Shown piece by piece: positions 54,647 through 62,773 of a stretch of 64,000 bases of DNA. Location: the NCBI GenBank assembly GCA_019747875.1, contig JAIEQI010000126.1, positions 62,001 to 126,000 on the forward strand. The letters run 5' to 3'. Each line of letters opens with the position of its first letter. Position 1 is the first letter of the stretch. Under the pieces are notes generated by a model. That model searched no databases and had not been told where the DNA came from. It saw only the letters and a list, made by a program, of their open reading frames with translations. This DNA is from Candidatus Obscuribacterales bacterium (lineage in GTDB: Bacteria; Cyanobacteriota; Vampirovibrionia; Obscuribacterales; Obscuribacteraceae). The position numbers and the translations under genes were made by a program.

Positions 54647-55224
54647 CAACAAGCTTGCATGTAGGTATTCCTTGGCGCCAGGCTCAGAGTTTTCAACTCC
54701 GCTACTGCCGATGGATAGTCTAACATGCGAGCTCTCACGTTGCTTTGGGCAAATAGTGCGGCGCCGATTACCTCCGGTGTGGAAGCGCCAATTTGAATCA
54801 ACGCCTCTCCGAGGGGCGCGCGGTTTTCAGCGCTGTTGACAAGCGCGCGTCCGAGTTCCACTTCTGTGACCAAGCCTGCGTCGACAAGTAGTTCGCCTAG
54901 ACGGCAGGTTCGAACATTTTCAGAATATGAGTCAAGCGATTCCAAAATTTCTGCTGCTGTGACCCGATTTCTGTATATGTCGCGCAGAGCGGTGCAAGAA
55001 AGATCAAGCGAAATCATGCCATCTGATATCAGTGTCTGAAGGCGAATCGCGACACGAAGAACGTCACTGGTAACTTTCTTTTCGCGGACCAGGAGTGTGC
55101 CAAGCGGCAATCCCATGAATTGAGCCACAGCCAGTTGCCCTTCGACGTCTGCTTTCCTTACCAATCCGGCATGGACCAACAGCTCGCCAAGGCGAATATT
55201 TCTGATCGACTCGTGGTTAATCAT
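54646..55224 (-). CDS. Stand-alone tandem MshEN/GspE-N-like protein
   Basis: A 192-aa protein with two copies of the type II secretion/type IV pilus ATPase N-terminal motif. Copy 1: RLGELLVHAGLVRKADVEGQ, then LGTLLVREKKVTSDVL. Copy 2: RLGELLVDAGLVTEVELGRA, then LGEALIQIGASTPEVI. In MshE these RLGxxLxxxGLxxxxxLxxxL pairs bind cyclic-di-GMP. No Walker motifs are present, so it is not an ATPase; it could be a free c-di-GMP sensor or a pilus-motor modulator (inference). Its stop overlaps the start of the ABM-fold gene. Confidence 0.8.
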   Translation of the reverse strand: MINHESIRNIRLGELLVHAGLVRKADVEGQLAVAQFMGLPLGTLLVREKKVTSDVLRVAIRLQTLISDGMISLDLSCTALRDIYRNRVTAAEILESLDSYSENVRTCRLGELLVDAGLVTEVELGRALVNSAENRAPLGEALIQIGASTPEVIGAALFAQSNVRARMLDYPSAVAELKTLSLAPRNTYMQAC

Positions 55225-55587
55225 TTTTCTACCCGATCCCCAGAATCAAGATACTAGTCTTCCGTTGTCGCGCATATGTAGAAACACGTGGTCTGACCAT
55301 GGCGAAGTGTGTATTTCTACAGTGAGTTCCGCCGGTCCTGGGCCAGCGAACTTTCTATAGCGCGGGTTGCTAGTAGCTAGAGTTTGCCAAAATTTCGTGT
55401 CTTTTACGTGACTTTAAAGGCGCCGGCTTGGATCTTTTCGTTCCAGGCTGATAAAGTGCCTCCGGGCAGAATATGCTGGGGATCTTAAACTGGAACGGGC
55501 GCATTGCATGCGCCCAAGTTAATTAGCGGAGTCTGTTGAGATGGGCGATAGCCCCGCTAACCCGGAGCGTTTACAAGGAGAATTTCA
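55225..55587 (+). promoter_or_regulatory. Leader of the GH63-like gene with shared GGGCGATAGCCC element
   Basis: These 363 bp contain no gene. From the 5' side they hold an extended inverted repeat ttccag/ctggaa (55441-55495) and the hairpin gggcgcat/atgcgccc (55497-55515). The element tagcggag…gttgagat-gggcgatagccc-cgctaa-cccggagcgttta follows (55524-55573), abutting the Shine-Dalgarno aaggag at 55575. The last element matches the leader of the transglycosylase gene in order, orientation and distance to the start. An RNA leader or riboswitch-like regulator is possible. Confidence 0.5.
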
Positions 55588-56832
55588 ATGGCAAAAGGGC
55601 TTGTGCTTACAAAGGACGCGCTGAAGACCTTCATTATTGAAAGTGCAAAAGGGTGTATTCATCCGGCAGAGGGTTCTTTCCACTATCGCTATGTAACTCC
55701 GACTATTGCTGTTCGTCCGGGGGCCGACGATTCGTCGGATGTTCCGGAGCGTTCCCGAGTTGGACACTATTTGCAGATGTATGACTGGGATTCCTGTTTC
55801 TTTTCCCAGGCCGCCTGGAGGGCGGGGGCTGATGGCTTGGCTCTGGATGTCCTGCGAAACTTTCTTTCGCTGCAAGATAAGGATGGTTACATCCCGCGCA
55901 CAGTTTCTCCGAGCAGAATTTGGGATAAAGGAGATCTGTGCAAGCCTTTCCTTGCCCAAACATGCTTGGCTGAATATAAGCGAACGCAGGATGTGCGCTA
56001 TAAATTGGGACCATCAGAAATTCTCGGACTAGATTGCTATTACAAGTATTTTGCCGAAACTCGCCGCCATTCCAGCGGTTTATATCACTGGCGAAACGTG
56101 CTTGAAAGTGGGATCGATGACAATCTTGCGCTCTTGTATCCGCTGGAAGCTGAGAAAGACGAAAACGACGAGCCGGGCCGGTTTCCTGATGGAGAGCTGC
56201 TTGCCAGCGATCTGAATGCTTACCTGTTCGCTGAATATAATGCTTTTGCCGATTTGTGCGAATTGTCGAAAGACGGCAGGCGCGCTCAAGAATATCGGGA
56301 TCGAGCAAAGGAAATTCAAGAGCTAGTTGAAAAATACCTGTGGATTGAAGAATTAGGTATGTATGGGAACTATCATCCGCGGCTCAAAAAGCAAGTTAAG
56401 CTTCGCGCTTGGTCAGGACTCTGTCCAGTATTCTTTGGACTAGCAAATGATGATCGATCAAACCGGACGATCAAAACCAACATCATGAATGAAGAGCATT
56501 TTCTTCGCCCGTGTGGACTTGCTTCGCTTGCTGCCTCGGAAAATCTATATAGCCAATCCAAACGTGGTTTGTACGGACGTGTCATTGTCTCTCATTGGCA
56601 GGGGCCGATGTGGATACTTCCAAATGCGCTGGCATCGCGTATGCTCGTGAAGCGTGGTCTAAATGCTGAGGCGAAGAAAATAGCTAGTGCCACCTGTGGT
56701 GCCGTGGAAAAGGTCTTGGAGGCTACTGGGACGATGTATGAGAACTACAATGCAGAGACTGCGGCGCCGCTCTGGGCACCAGACTTTATGAGTTGGAATA
56801 TCTTGTTACTCGAACTTCTTGAGCAAAGATGA
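55588..56832 (+). CDS. GH63/trehalase-like glycosidase, single (alpha/alpha)6 barrel
   Basis: A 414-aa protein with motifs of the MGH1/GH63-GH37 clan: YDWDSCFFSQAAW near residue 70, ESGIDDNLALLYP near 175 (candidate catalytic Asp), SDLNAYLFAEYNAF, HWQGPMWILPNAL near 340 and a final WAPDFMSWN. Family members hydrolyse mannosylglycerate, glucosylglycerate or trehalose-type compatible solutes, which fits a short cytosolic enzyme without a signal peptide; the exact substrate is not readable. A strong aaggag site precedes the ATG. The stop lies 5 bp from the convergent kinase gene. Confidence 0.85.
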   Translation: MAKGLVLTKDALKTFIIESAKGCIHPAEGSFHYRYVTPTIAVRPGADDSSDVPERSRVGHYLQMYDWDSCFFSQAAWRAGADGLALDVLRNFLSLQDKDGYIPRTVSPSRIWDKGDLCKPFLAQTCLAEYKRTQDVRYKLGPSEILGLDCYYKYFAETRRHSSGLYHWRNVLESGIDDNLALLYPLEAEKDENDEPGRFPDGELLASDLNAYLFAEYNAFADLCELSKDGRRAQEYRDRAKEIQELVEKYLWIEELGMYGNYHPRLKKQVKLRAWSGLCPVFFGLANDDRSNRTIKTNIMNEEHFLRPCGLASLAASENLYSQSKRGLYGRVIVSHWQGPMWILPNALASRMLVKRGLNAEAKKIASATCGAVEKVLEATGTMYENYNAETAAPLWAPDFMSWNILLLELLEQR

Positions 56833-56837
56833 ACTGT

Positions 56838-58874
56838 TTACTTCTTGCTATTCTTCTTGTTTCGTCCATAGAGATCAACAAACATTCGGAATGATGCTTC
56901 TTCGCTCGGGCTTGGCGCGTAGCCTCTTCTATTCAAAGCTTCCATGGAAGTGTCAGTGCATTCTTCAAAGAATTCTCGGCTACTATTTTGCTGGCACCAG
57001 GTCAGAATATTTGCGTAATCGCTCAAAGAAACATCGGGGCTACTGCCTAGGGCGTCTATATATCGACGGATGAAGCTCTCTGCTTCTAGCTTGTTTCTAG
57101 TATAAAGTCCAGCCGCTAGTAGCTTAGCCTGCGCAATGGCAGCAGCAGTCCCATAATTTTTCTGTTGATTTTCAAAGGCTCGCCTAAAGAAGATTATTGC
57201 CTTTTCGTCTTTGCCTTGCTTGGACGCTATTTCTCCCAGGACCTCCAGTGTGCTTGTGAGCTCCGAGATTTTGTCTCTTACCTGGTCAAGTGTTCCTGGG
57301 ATTGGGAGCAAGGGCAGTGCTTCCCGTTCATTCAGTTCCCTTAGAGCAAGGGCTCTTTGCGCATTGGCTTCTGCTAGTTGGATGTCTGCCGGTGATTTGT
57401 TACTCGCCAGGTAGCATTTGGCAAGACCCAAGTAACATTGCGAGGCTTCAAGGGTTTCCTTTCCGTCTTGGCGGCAATATTTCAATGCCGTTTCCCAGTA
57501 GTGCTTAGCTTGATCCGAAAGATTCAGTGGATTGCACAGCCCGGCTTTCATGCTCCATGCAGCGAACAAAAGAGCCTTATTATTCTTGCTGATTTTGGGT
57601 AAGGCGCGATCTATTTTTTCCCAAGCCCGAACTTCCAATCTTCGGGACTCGAATCCTGCAAGAGCAAAACGATAGGTGGTCTCAATATCATTCCTTGCCG
57701 AAGCCAGTTGATATTCTGGATCATTGAGATCGGCTTTGTGTGTGATACTCTCGATTCTGGACGGATCTTTTATGTGTTTCTCTTCTTTTGAAGAAAGTAG
57801 AAAGAGGGAACTTGCGCCAAAGACAACTATGCTCATTAAAGAGGCAGCTAGAAGCAAGGTGTTGACATTGATTTGTCTTATTGGAGAGATAGAGTGTGGC
57901 TGACGGTGCTTCCTGTTTGGATTGCTGAATTTTGACTTTGCGCATGCGGCTACTAGTTCGGTCTTGAACTCTTCTGCACTTTGCGGTCGGTTCTTTGGAT
58001 CTTTCGAAAGTGCTTTGAGCACTAGCTGATAGAGGCTGCCCTTCTCGCGGATGTGCTCATCGGTTTTATCTGAGGGCTGTTTTGCTTGCTCGTGGATGTG
58101 CATGTATCGGGTGTGAATCGGTGTCTCTCCGACAAATGGAGGTCTGCCGGACAAACATTCATATAAGACACATGCTAGTGAATAGATATCTGTGCGGGGA
58201 TCGATTTGTCCACCTCTGCATTGTTCGGGGCTCATGTATGGCGCGCTGCCCGTAACTTGTATGGTGCGAGTCAGCCCAAGTGAAGTAGTGGTGGCACCTC
58301 CTGAAGTGGCAGCCTCTGCCAAGTTTCTCGCGATTCCAAAATCGAGGACTTTTACAGAAAGCGGTGCATTGGAGTTCTCTTTGAAGAGCATGATGTTGTT
58401 TGGTTTAATGTCTCTATGAATGAGTCCCTGATCGTGAGAGACTTTAAGAGCATCGAGAATTTGGCAGAAGACGTTTTTGATCTCATCCAAACTCATTGGT
58501 CCGTTGTTTTGGAGATAGGACGAGAGTGTTTCACCGTTTATGTACTCACAAACGAGAAACGGCGTTCCGTCAGTGCACTTCGCCATTTGAAAAACCTTAA
58601 TGACATTCGGATGTTGGAGCCTTGCAAGAATGCGTGCTTCGTTTTGCATGCGCTCGAGTTCTCGCACCATTCGCTCTGGGTCGTCCTGTTTTATCAGCTT
58701 TAACGCGACCTGGGTCTGAAGTGGTTTGAAGATAGCCTTAAAGACTATGCCATGACCACCTTCGCCCAGATAATCAAGCAAGTGAAACTCGCCGGGCAAT
58801 ATTGCTGCCACGTCACTAATAAGTGCCGTTCTTTCGACTGATCGCTCTGCAGGTGACTCCATTGGTGACTCCAT
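56838..58874 (-). CDS. Transmembrane Ser/Thr protein kinase (tandem paralogue 2)
   Basis: About 678 aa from ATG 58874, which follows the stop of the upstream kinase by two bases (TAGccATG). An in-frame ATG at 58925 would add 17 residues and overlap that gene. The kinase domain (about 25-290) shows LGEGGHGIVFKAIF, VALKLIK, LIHRDIKPNNIML, LDFGIARN and APYMSPEQCRG. There is one membrane helix (about 335-360, LLLAASLMSIVVFGASSLFLL), then about 310 residues of TPR-like helices. It is paralogous over its length to the kinase at 58877, with the extracytoplasmic part more diverged than the kinase part. Translation is probably coupled. Confidence 0.88.
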   Translation of the reverse strand: MESPMESPAERSVERTALISDVAAILPGEFHLLDYLGEGGHGIVFKAIFKPLQTQVALKLIKQDDPERMVRELERMQNEARILARLQHPNVIKVFQMAKCTDGTPFLVCEYINGETLSSYLQNNGPMSLDEIKNVFCQILDALKVSHDQGLIHRDIKPNNIMLFKENSNAPLSVKVLDFGIARNLAEAATSGGATTTSLGLTRTIQVTGSAPYMSPEQCRGGQIDPRTDIYSLACVLYECLSGRPPFVGETPIHTRYMHIHEQAKQPSDKTDEHIREKGSLYQLVLKALSKDPKNRPQSAEEFKTELVAACAKSKFSNPNRKHRQPHSISPIRQINVNTLLLAASLMSIVVFGASSLFLLSSKEEKHIKDPSRIESITHKADLNDPEYQLASARNDIETTYRFALAGFESRRLEVRAWEKIDRALPKISKNNKALLFAAWSMKAGLCNPLNLSDQAKHYWETALKYCRQDGKETLEASQCYLGLAKCYLASNKSPADIQLAEANAQRALALRELNEREALPLLPIPGTLDQVRDKISELTSTLEVLGEIASKQGKDEKAIIFFRRAFENQQKNYGTAAAIAQAKLLAAGLYTRNKLEAESFIRRYIDALGSSPDVSLSDYANILTWCQQNSSREFFEECTDTSMEALNRRGYAPSPSEEASFRMFVDLYGRNKKNSKK

Positions 58875-58876
58875 GG

Positions 58877-60862
58877 CTAAATGTTTGTTCGTTGCTGTTC
58901 TAACTTTTGATAGATCTCCTCCCATCGTTTGTATTCGCTGGTGTCACCGGCTAAGCCATCTTTGGACAAGATGGGCATGCACTTATGCATTAGCCGGTAG
59001 AGGAGGTCTTGATTCCGAGCGTTGGCCCAGTTGAAAATATCGCAGTAGCGCGCAAAGTCTATTGGCTCTTTGCTTTCGAGAAAAACCGCTGCCTGATGCT
59101 CGACCAGCTCAAAACATTCCTTCTCTTTTCCTTGCTGCCATAGGAAACCAGCTATACTCAGAATCTCGCTGGAAATGTTAGCCTCTCCTACCTGCTTAAT
59201 TTTCAGGTCCCTTACCTTATAGGCAAGAGAAAGCGCTTTGCCAATGTTTCCGCGATACTGTTCTATTACAACGAGATCTGATAATGGCCGCCAGACACCA
59301 CCAGATTGGTCGCTGCAGTTAATCGATTCATAGCCGGGCAGAGCCTGATAGTTGCCTTTCTCAAAATCTTCTCTCAGTTTGATAGCGCGCATCAAGTATG
59401 ACTCGGCTGTTACAAGTCTAGGAAGGTCAACTGCTTTGTAGGTTTTTAGTAATGTATGCCCGAGTGTTTCGTAGCACTGGGCAGCTTCAATTGTCTCTTT
59501 TCCGTCTGCGGTCTTGCAGTATTTAAGCGCATGTTCCACACTCTTCATTCTTTCGCCAGGTTGGTCAAGAAAATCAGCTGCTTCTCCGCGCAGCCACCAG
59601 GCGATAAATAAGAGCGCCTTGTCATCCTTGTCTATCTTCGGAATGCATTCATTTATTATGTCCCAGGCTTTGAGTGCTTGTCTGCGATACTCAATAGAGT
59701 TCCACTTCCAAGTGTTCATTCGCAAACAGATATTGAAGACTTCTGAAACCTGGTGAAGAGCCGATAGGGCGCGTTTATTTCCTGGCTTTGAGATTACCGA
59801 ATCTACAACCGTTTCTGTTCTTTCGTGATGGATGGTGCTCCAACAGATCAGGAACAAGACGCCTAGCAAAGCTACACTTGTCGCACCAATAAGTGCTCCG
59901 TTCAGAAATGCGATTTGCTGCGATCCTTTTCCACTATTGCTCGTGTCAAAACGGGAAACAGCGCAAGCGGCATGGAACGATTCTTTGAAATTCTCCGCTG
60001 TCTGCATTCTCTCTTCAGGCGACTTAGAAAGCGCTTTCAAGGCAATCTTGTATAGTTCCGCTTTTGCGCGCAAATCTCTATCCGTATCAAGCGAGGGCAT
60101 TTTTGCCTTTTCGTGAATCTGCATATAACGTGTGTGCACAGGGGTTTCGCCCTGGAATGGCGGACGCCCCGCCAGGCACTCAAATAAAACGCAGCCCACC
60201 GAGTAGAGATCAGATCTGGCGTCGATTTTCTGTCCAGCGCATTGCTCTGGACTCATATAAGGCGCGCTGCCAGTAATTTGGATTGTGCGTGTGAGACCTA
60301 AAGGTGTTTGAAGTGATTGTTCGAAGTCGCGGGCGATTCCAAAATCAAGAAGCTTCAGGCTAACGGCCTTTGTTTCAGGGTCGGTGACGATCATTATGTT
60401 ATTGGGTTTGATGTCGCGATGGATCATGCCGTTCTGATGTGAATATTTCAGTGCTTCCAGCAACTGGATGAACACCATTTTGAGTTGTTCCTTGTTCAGT
60501 TGTTTGTTTTTTTGCAAGTAGGAGGCAAGAGTTTTGCCTTCCACAAACTCGCATACAAGCAGAGGTGTTCCATCTTTGCATTGAGCGAATTGAAGTACTT
60601 TTACGATATTGGGATGGTTTAGTTTTGCGAGGGTCCGCGCCTCGTTCTGCATGCGCTCTAGCTGCTTCTGTGTATCTGCCGAGCCGTCATTTTTGATCAG
60701 CTTGAGTGCTACTTCTGTATGTAAGGGTTTAAAGAGGGCCTTGAAGACAATGCCGTGGCCTCCTTCTCCAACATAACTGAGCAGTTGGTATTCACCTGGC
60801 AATATCATTTCAACGTCGCGCAGCAGCGCCGTTTGCGTTGATTCCTTTTCTATATGATCCAC
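58877..60862 (-). CDS. Transmembrane Ser/Thr protein kinase (tandem paralogue 1)
   Basis: About 661 aa. I take the GTG at 60862, which follows a gaggg Shine-Dalgarno; a TTG at 60901 would add 13 residues. Kinase landmarks (about 25-290): VGEGGHGIVFKALF, VALKLIKND, MIHRDIKPNNIMI, LDFGIARDF and APYMSPEQCAG. One membrane helix (about 315-340, GALIGATSVALLGVLFLICW) separates a helical C-terminal domain with TPR-like pairs. It is first in a two-gene operon with the kinase at 56838, and divergent from guaA. The ligand is unknown. Confidence 0.88.
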   Translation of the reverse strand: MDHIEKESTQTALLRDVEMILPGEYQLLSYVGEGGHGIVFKALFKPLHTEVALKLIKNDGSADTQKQLERMQNEARTLAKLNHPNIVKVLQFAQCKDGTPLLVCEFVEGKTLASYLQKNKQLNKEQLKMVFIQLLEALKYSHQNGMIHRDIKPNNIMIVTDPETKAVSLKLLDFGIARDFEQSLQTPLGLTRTIQITGSAPYMSPEQCAGQKIDARSDLYSVGCVLFECLAGRPPFQGETPVHTRYMQIHEKAKMPSLDTDRDLRAKAELYKIALKALSKSPEERMQTAENFKESFHAACAVSRFDTSNSGKGSQQIAFLNGALIGATSVALLGVLFLICWSTIHHERTETVVDSVISKPGNKRALSALHQVSEVFNICLRMNTWKWNSIEYRRQALKAWDIINECIPKIDKDDKALLFIAWWLRGEAADFLDQPGERMKSVEHALKYCKTADGKETIEAAQCYETLGHTLLKTYKAVDLPRLVTAESYLMRAIKLREDFEKGNYQALPGYESINCSDQSGGVWRPLSDLVVIEQYRGNIGKALSLAYKVRDLKIKQVGEANISSEILSIAGFLWQQGKEKECFELVEHQAAVFLESKEPIDFARYCDIFNWANARNQDLLYRLMHKCMPILSKDGLAGDTSEYKRWEEIYQKLEQQRTNI

Positions 60863-61164
60863 GGGGCTTCCCTCTCGATACTTCGGTGGCGGTCCATACA
60901 AGCGCGAGAAATTACAGCGAAGTGTTCGACGTGGGAAGGAACACTCTGCTTCGGTCTGTTTTTAATTGGACAATCGGGAGGTAATTACTATCTACCCCGC
61001 TTTTGCAAAGTATCACCAGCATCAAGGTTAGAAGGATCACAAAATTCTGTGGTGATTCCCACTTAAAAGGAAATGTAAGGGTCTTGAAAGCGATGGCTGC
61101 GAAACCCCCAGAACTGCGCACAAAAGTAGTAAAATCTGTCAATTGTCGATTTGAGGTGCCCGCA
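60863..61164. promoter_or_regulatory. Divergent region between kinase operon and guaA
   Basis: These 302 bp must contain both promoters. I looked for a purine riboswitch before guaA and did not find its conserved core. The guaA frame is open through most of this region but is preceded by a proper gaggt site only at 61155, supporting the GTG start at 61165. Confidence 0.35.
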
Positions 61165-62772
61165 GTGACTTCCACGCAGACGGCTCGTGCCAGCATATCC
61201 TTGAAAGATGGAGCATTAAAGAACAGCATCGTAATTCTTGATTTCGGTTCTCAATACTCACAATTGATTGCCAGAAGAGTTCGCGAACTGAACGTCTATT
61301 CAGAACTGATTCATTACAATGTTTCCGCCTCAGAAATTGCTCGCTTGCAACCCATGGGGATTATCTTTTCTGGGGGGCCAAACAGCGTCTACGACAAGGG
61401 GGCTCCGATTTGCGACCCCGAAATTTGGAAGCTCGGTTTGCCGGTTCTCGGCGTTTGTTATGGTATGCAATTGATGGCACAAGAGCTTGGCGGCAAAGTA
61501 GAGCCAGCTAAGGTGCGCGAGTTTGGTCGGGCGATGTTGACGGTCGTTCATCACGGAATGCTGTTTAAAGGGCTTGATCCCAGTATCGATTCTTGGATGA
61601 GTCACGGCGACAGCGTCATTGGCTTGCCTCCCGGCTTCAGAACCGTTGCCTGCACGATGACAACTCCGACGGCGGCGATTGCTGATGAAGAGCGGGGTTT
61701 CTACGGAGTGCAGTTCCACCCGGAGGTGGTTCATACAAAGGGCGGACAAGACATCATCCGCAACTTCGTTGTTGATATTTGTGGTTGCAAGCGGGAGTGG
61801 ACAATCGCTAAGTTCCTGGACGAAGCGATTCAACAAGTTAGAGACAAGGTCGGAGAGAAGCGTCTCTTGCTTGCTCTTTCTGGCGGAGTTGATAGTTCCA
61901 CCCTGGCATTTTTGCTGCATAAAGCCGTTGGCGATCAGTTGACCTGTATGTTTATTGACCAGGGATTCATGCGCAAAAACGAGCCTGAGTGGCTCGTGGA
62001 GAAGTTCACTAATGATTTCCACATCAACGTCAAGTATGTTGATGCCAAAGAACGCTTCTTGAAGAAGCTTGAGGGCGTCACCGATCCGGAAGAGAAACGT
62101 CGGTTGATAGGTAACGAATTCATCCGTGTTTTCGAAGAAGAATCGAAAAAACTTGGGCCTTTTGAATTCTTAGCACAAGGAACGCTCTACCCAGATGTTA
62201 TTGAATCTTCAGGCAATACCGTTGACCCGCAAACGGGAGAGAAGGTAGCCGTCAAGATTAAGTCGCACCACAACGTCGGTGGTTTGCCAAAGGATTTGCA
62301 GTTTAAATTGGTGGAGCCGTTTGCAAAGCTCTTCAAAGATGAAGTAAGAAAGCTGGCTCAGGAGCTGGGTGTTCCAGAAAGCATTAGAGAACGCCACCCC
62401 TTCCCAGGACCGGGACTTGCGATTCGCATTCTAGGCGAAGTGACGCCAGATAGCTTGAGTTCGCTGCGCGATGCCGATTGGATAGTAAGAGAAGAAATAA
62501 AAGCGCACGGCTTGTATCGGCAAGTATGGCAGGCTTTTGCTGTCCTTTTGCCAACCAAGTCTGTTGGCGTGATGGGCGATCAAAGAACGTATGAAAATAC
62601 AATCGTAATCAGAGCCGTCACCAGCGAGGACGGCATGACCGCTGATTGGGCGCGACTACCCTATGATTTGCTTGATTCGATTTCGCGACGTATAGTCAAT
62701 GAAGTAAATGGAGTAAATCGGGTGGTATTCGACATAACATCTAAGCCGCCTGCCACGATTGAATGGGAATAG
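61165..62772 (+). CDS. guaA: GMP synthase (glutamine-hydrolysing)
   Basis: A 535-aa enzyme that converts XMP, ATP and glutamine to GMP in purine biosynthesis. The GATase domain starts [20 protein letters not shown], with nucleophile Cys98 in GVCYGMQ and the His185/Glu187 pair in FHPEVVH. The PP-loop SGGVDSS lies at about 240. The dimerisation/XMP domain has [16 protein letters not shown] and the canonical C terminus ends PPATIEWE. The length matches the family (about 525) only from the GTG at 61165, which has a gaggt site; the frame extends upstream to 61003 without family support. A TPR gene follows immediately. Three guanine-deaminase-like genes in the window act on the same base. Confidence 0.96.
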   Translation: MTSTQTARASISLKDGALKNSIVILDFGSQYSQLIARRVRELNVYSELIHYNVSASEIARLQPMGIIFSGGPNSVYDKGAPICDPEIWKLGLPVLGVCYGMQLMAQELGGKVEPAKVREFGRAMLTVVHHGMLFKGLDPSIDSWMSHGDSVIGLPPGFRTVACTMTTPTAAIADEERGFYGVQFHPEVVHTKGGQDIIRNFVVDICGCKREWTIAKFLDEAIQQVRDKVGEKRLLLALSGGVDSSTLAFLLHKAVGDQLTCMFIDQGFMRKNEPEWLVEKFTNDFHINVKYVDAKERFLKKLEGVTDPEEKRRLIGNEFIRVFEEESKKLGPFEFLAQGTLYPDVIESSGNTVDPQTGEKVAVKIKSHHNVGGLPKDLQFKLVEPFAKLFKDEVRKLAQELGVPESIRERHPFPGPGLAIRILGEVTPDSLSSLRDADWIVREEIKAHGLYRQVWQAFAVLLPTKSVGVMGDQRTYENTIVIRAVTSEDGMTADWARLPYDLLDSISRRIVNEVNGVNRVVFDITSKPPATIEWE

Positions 62773-62773
62773 C

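Noticed and set aside
60863-61164. Purine riboswitch before guaA
   Set aside because: I could not find the conserved junction and loop sequences of the purine aptamer.
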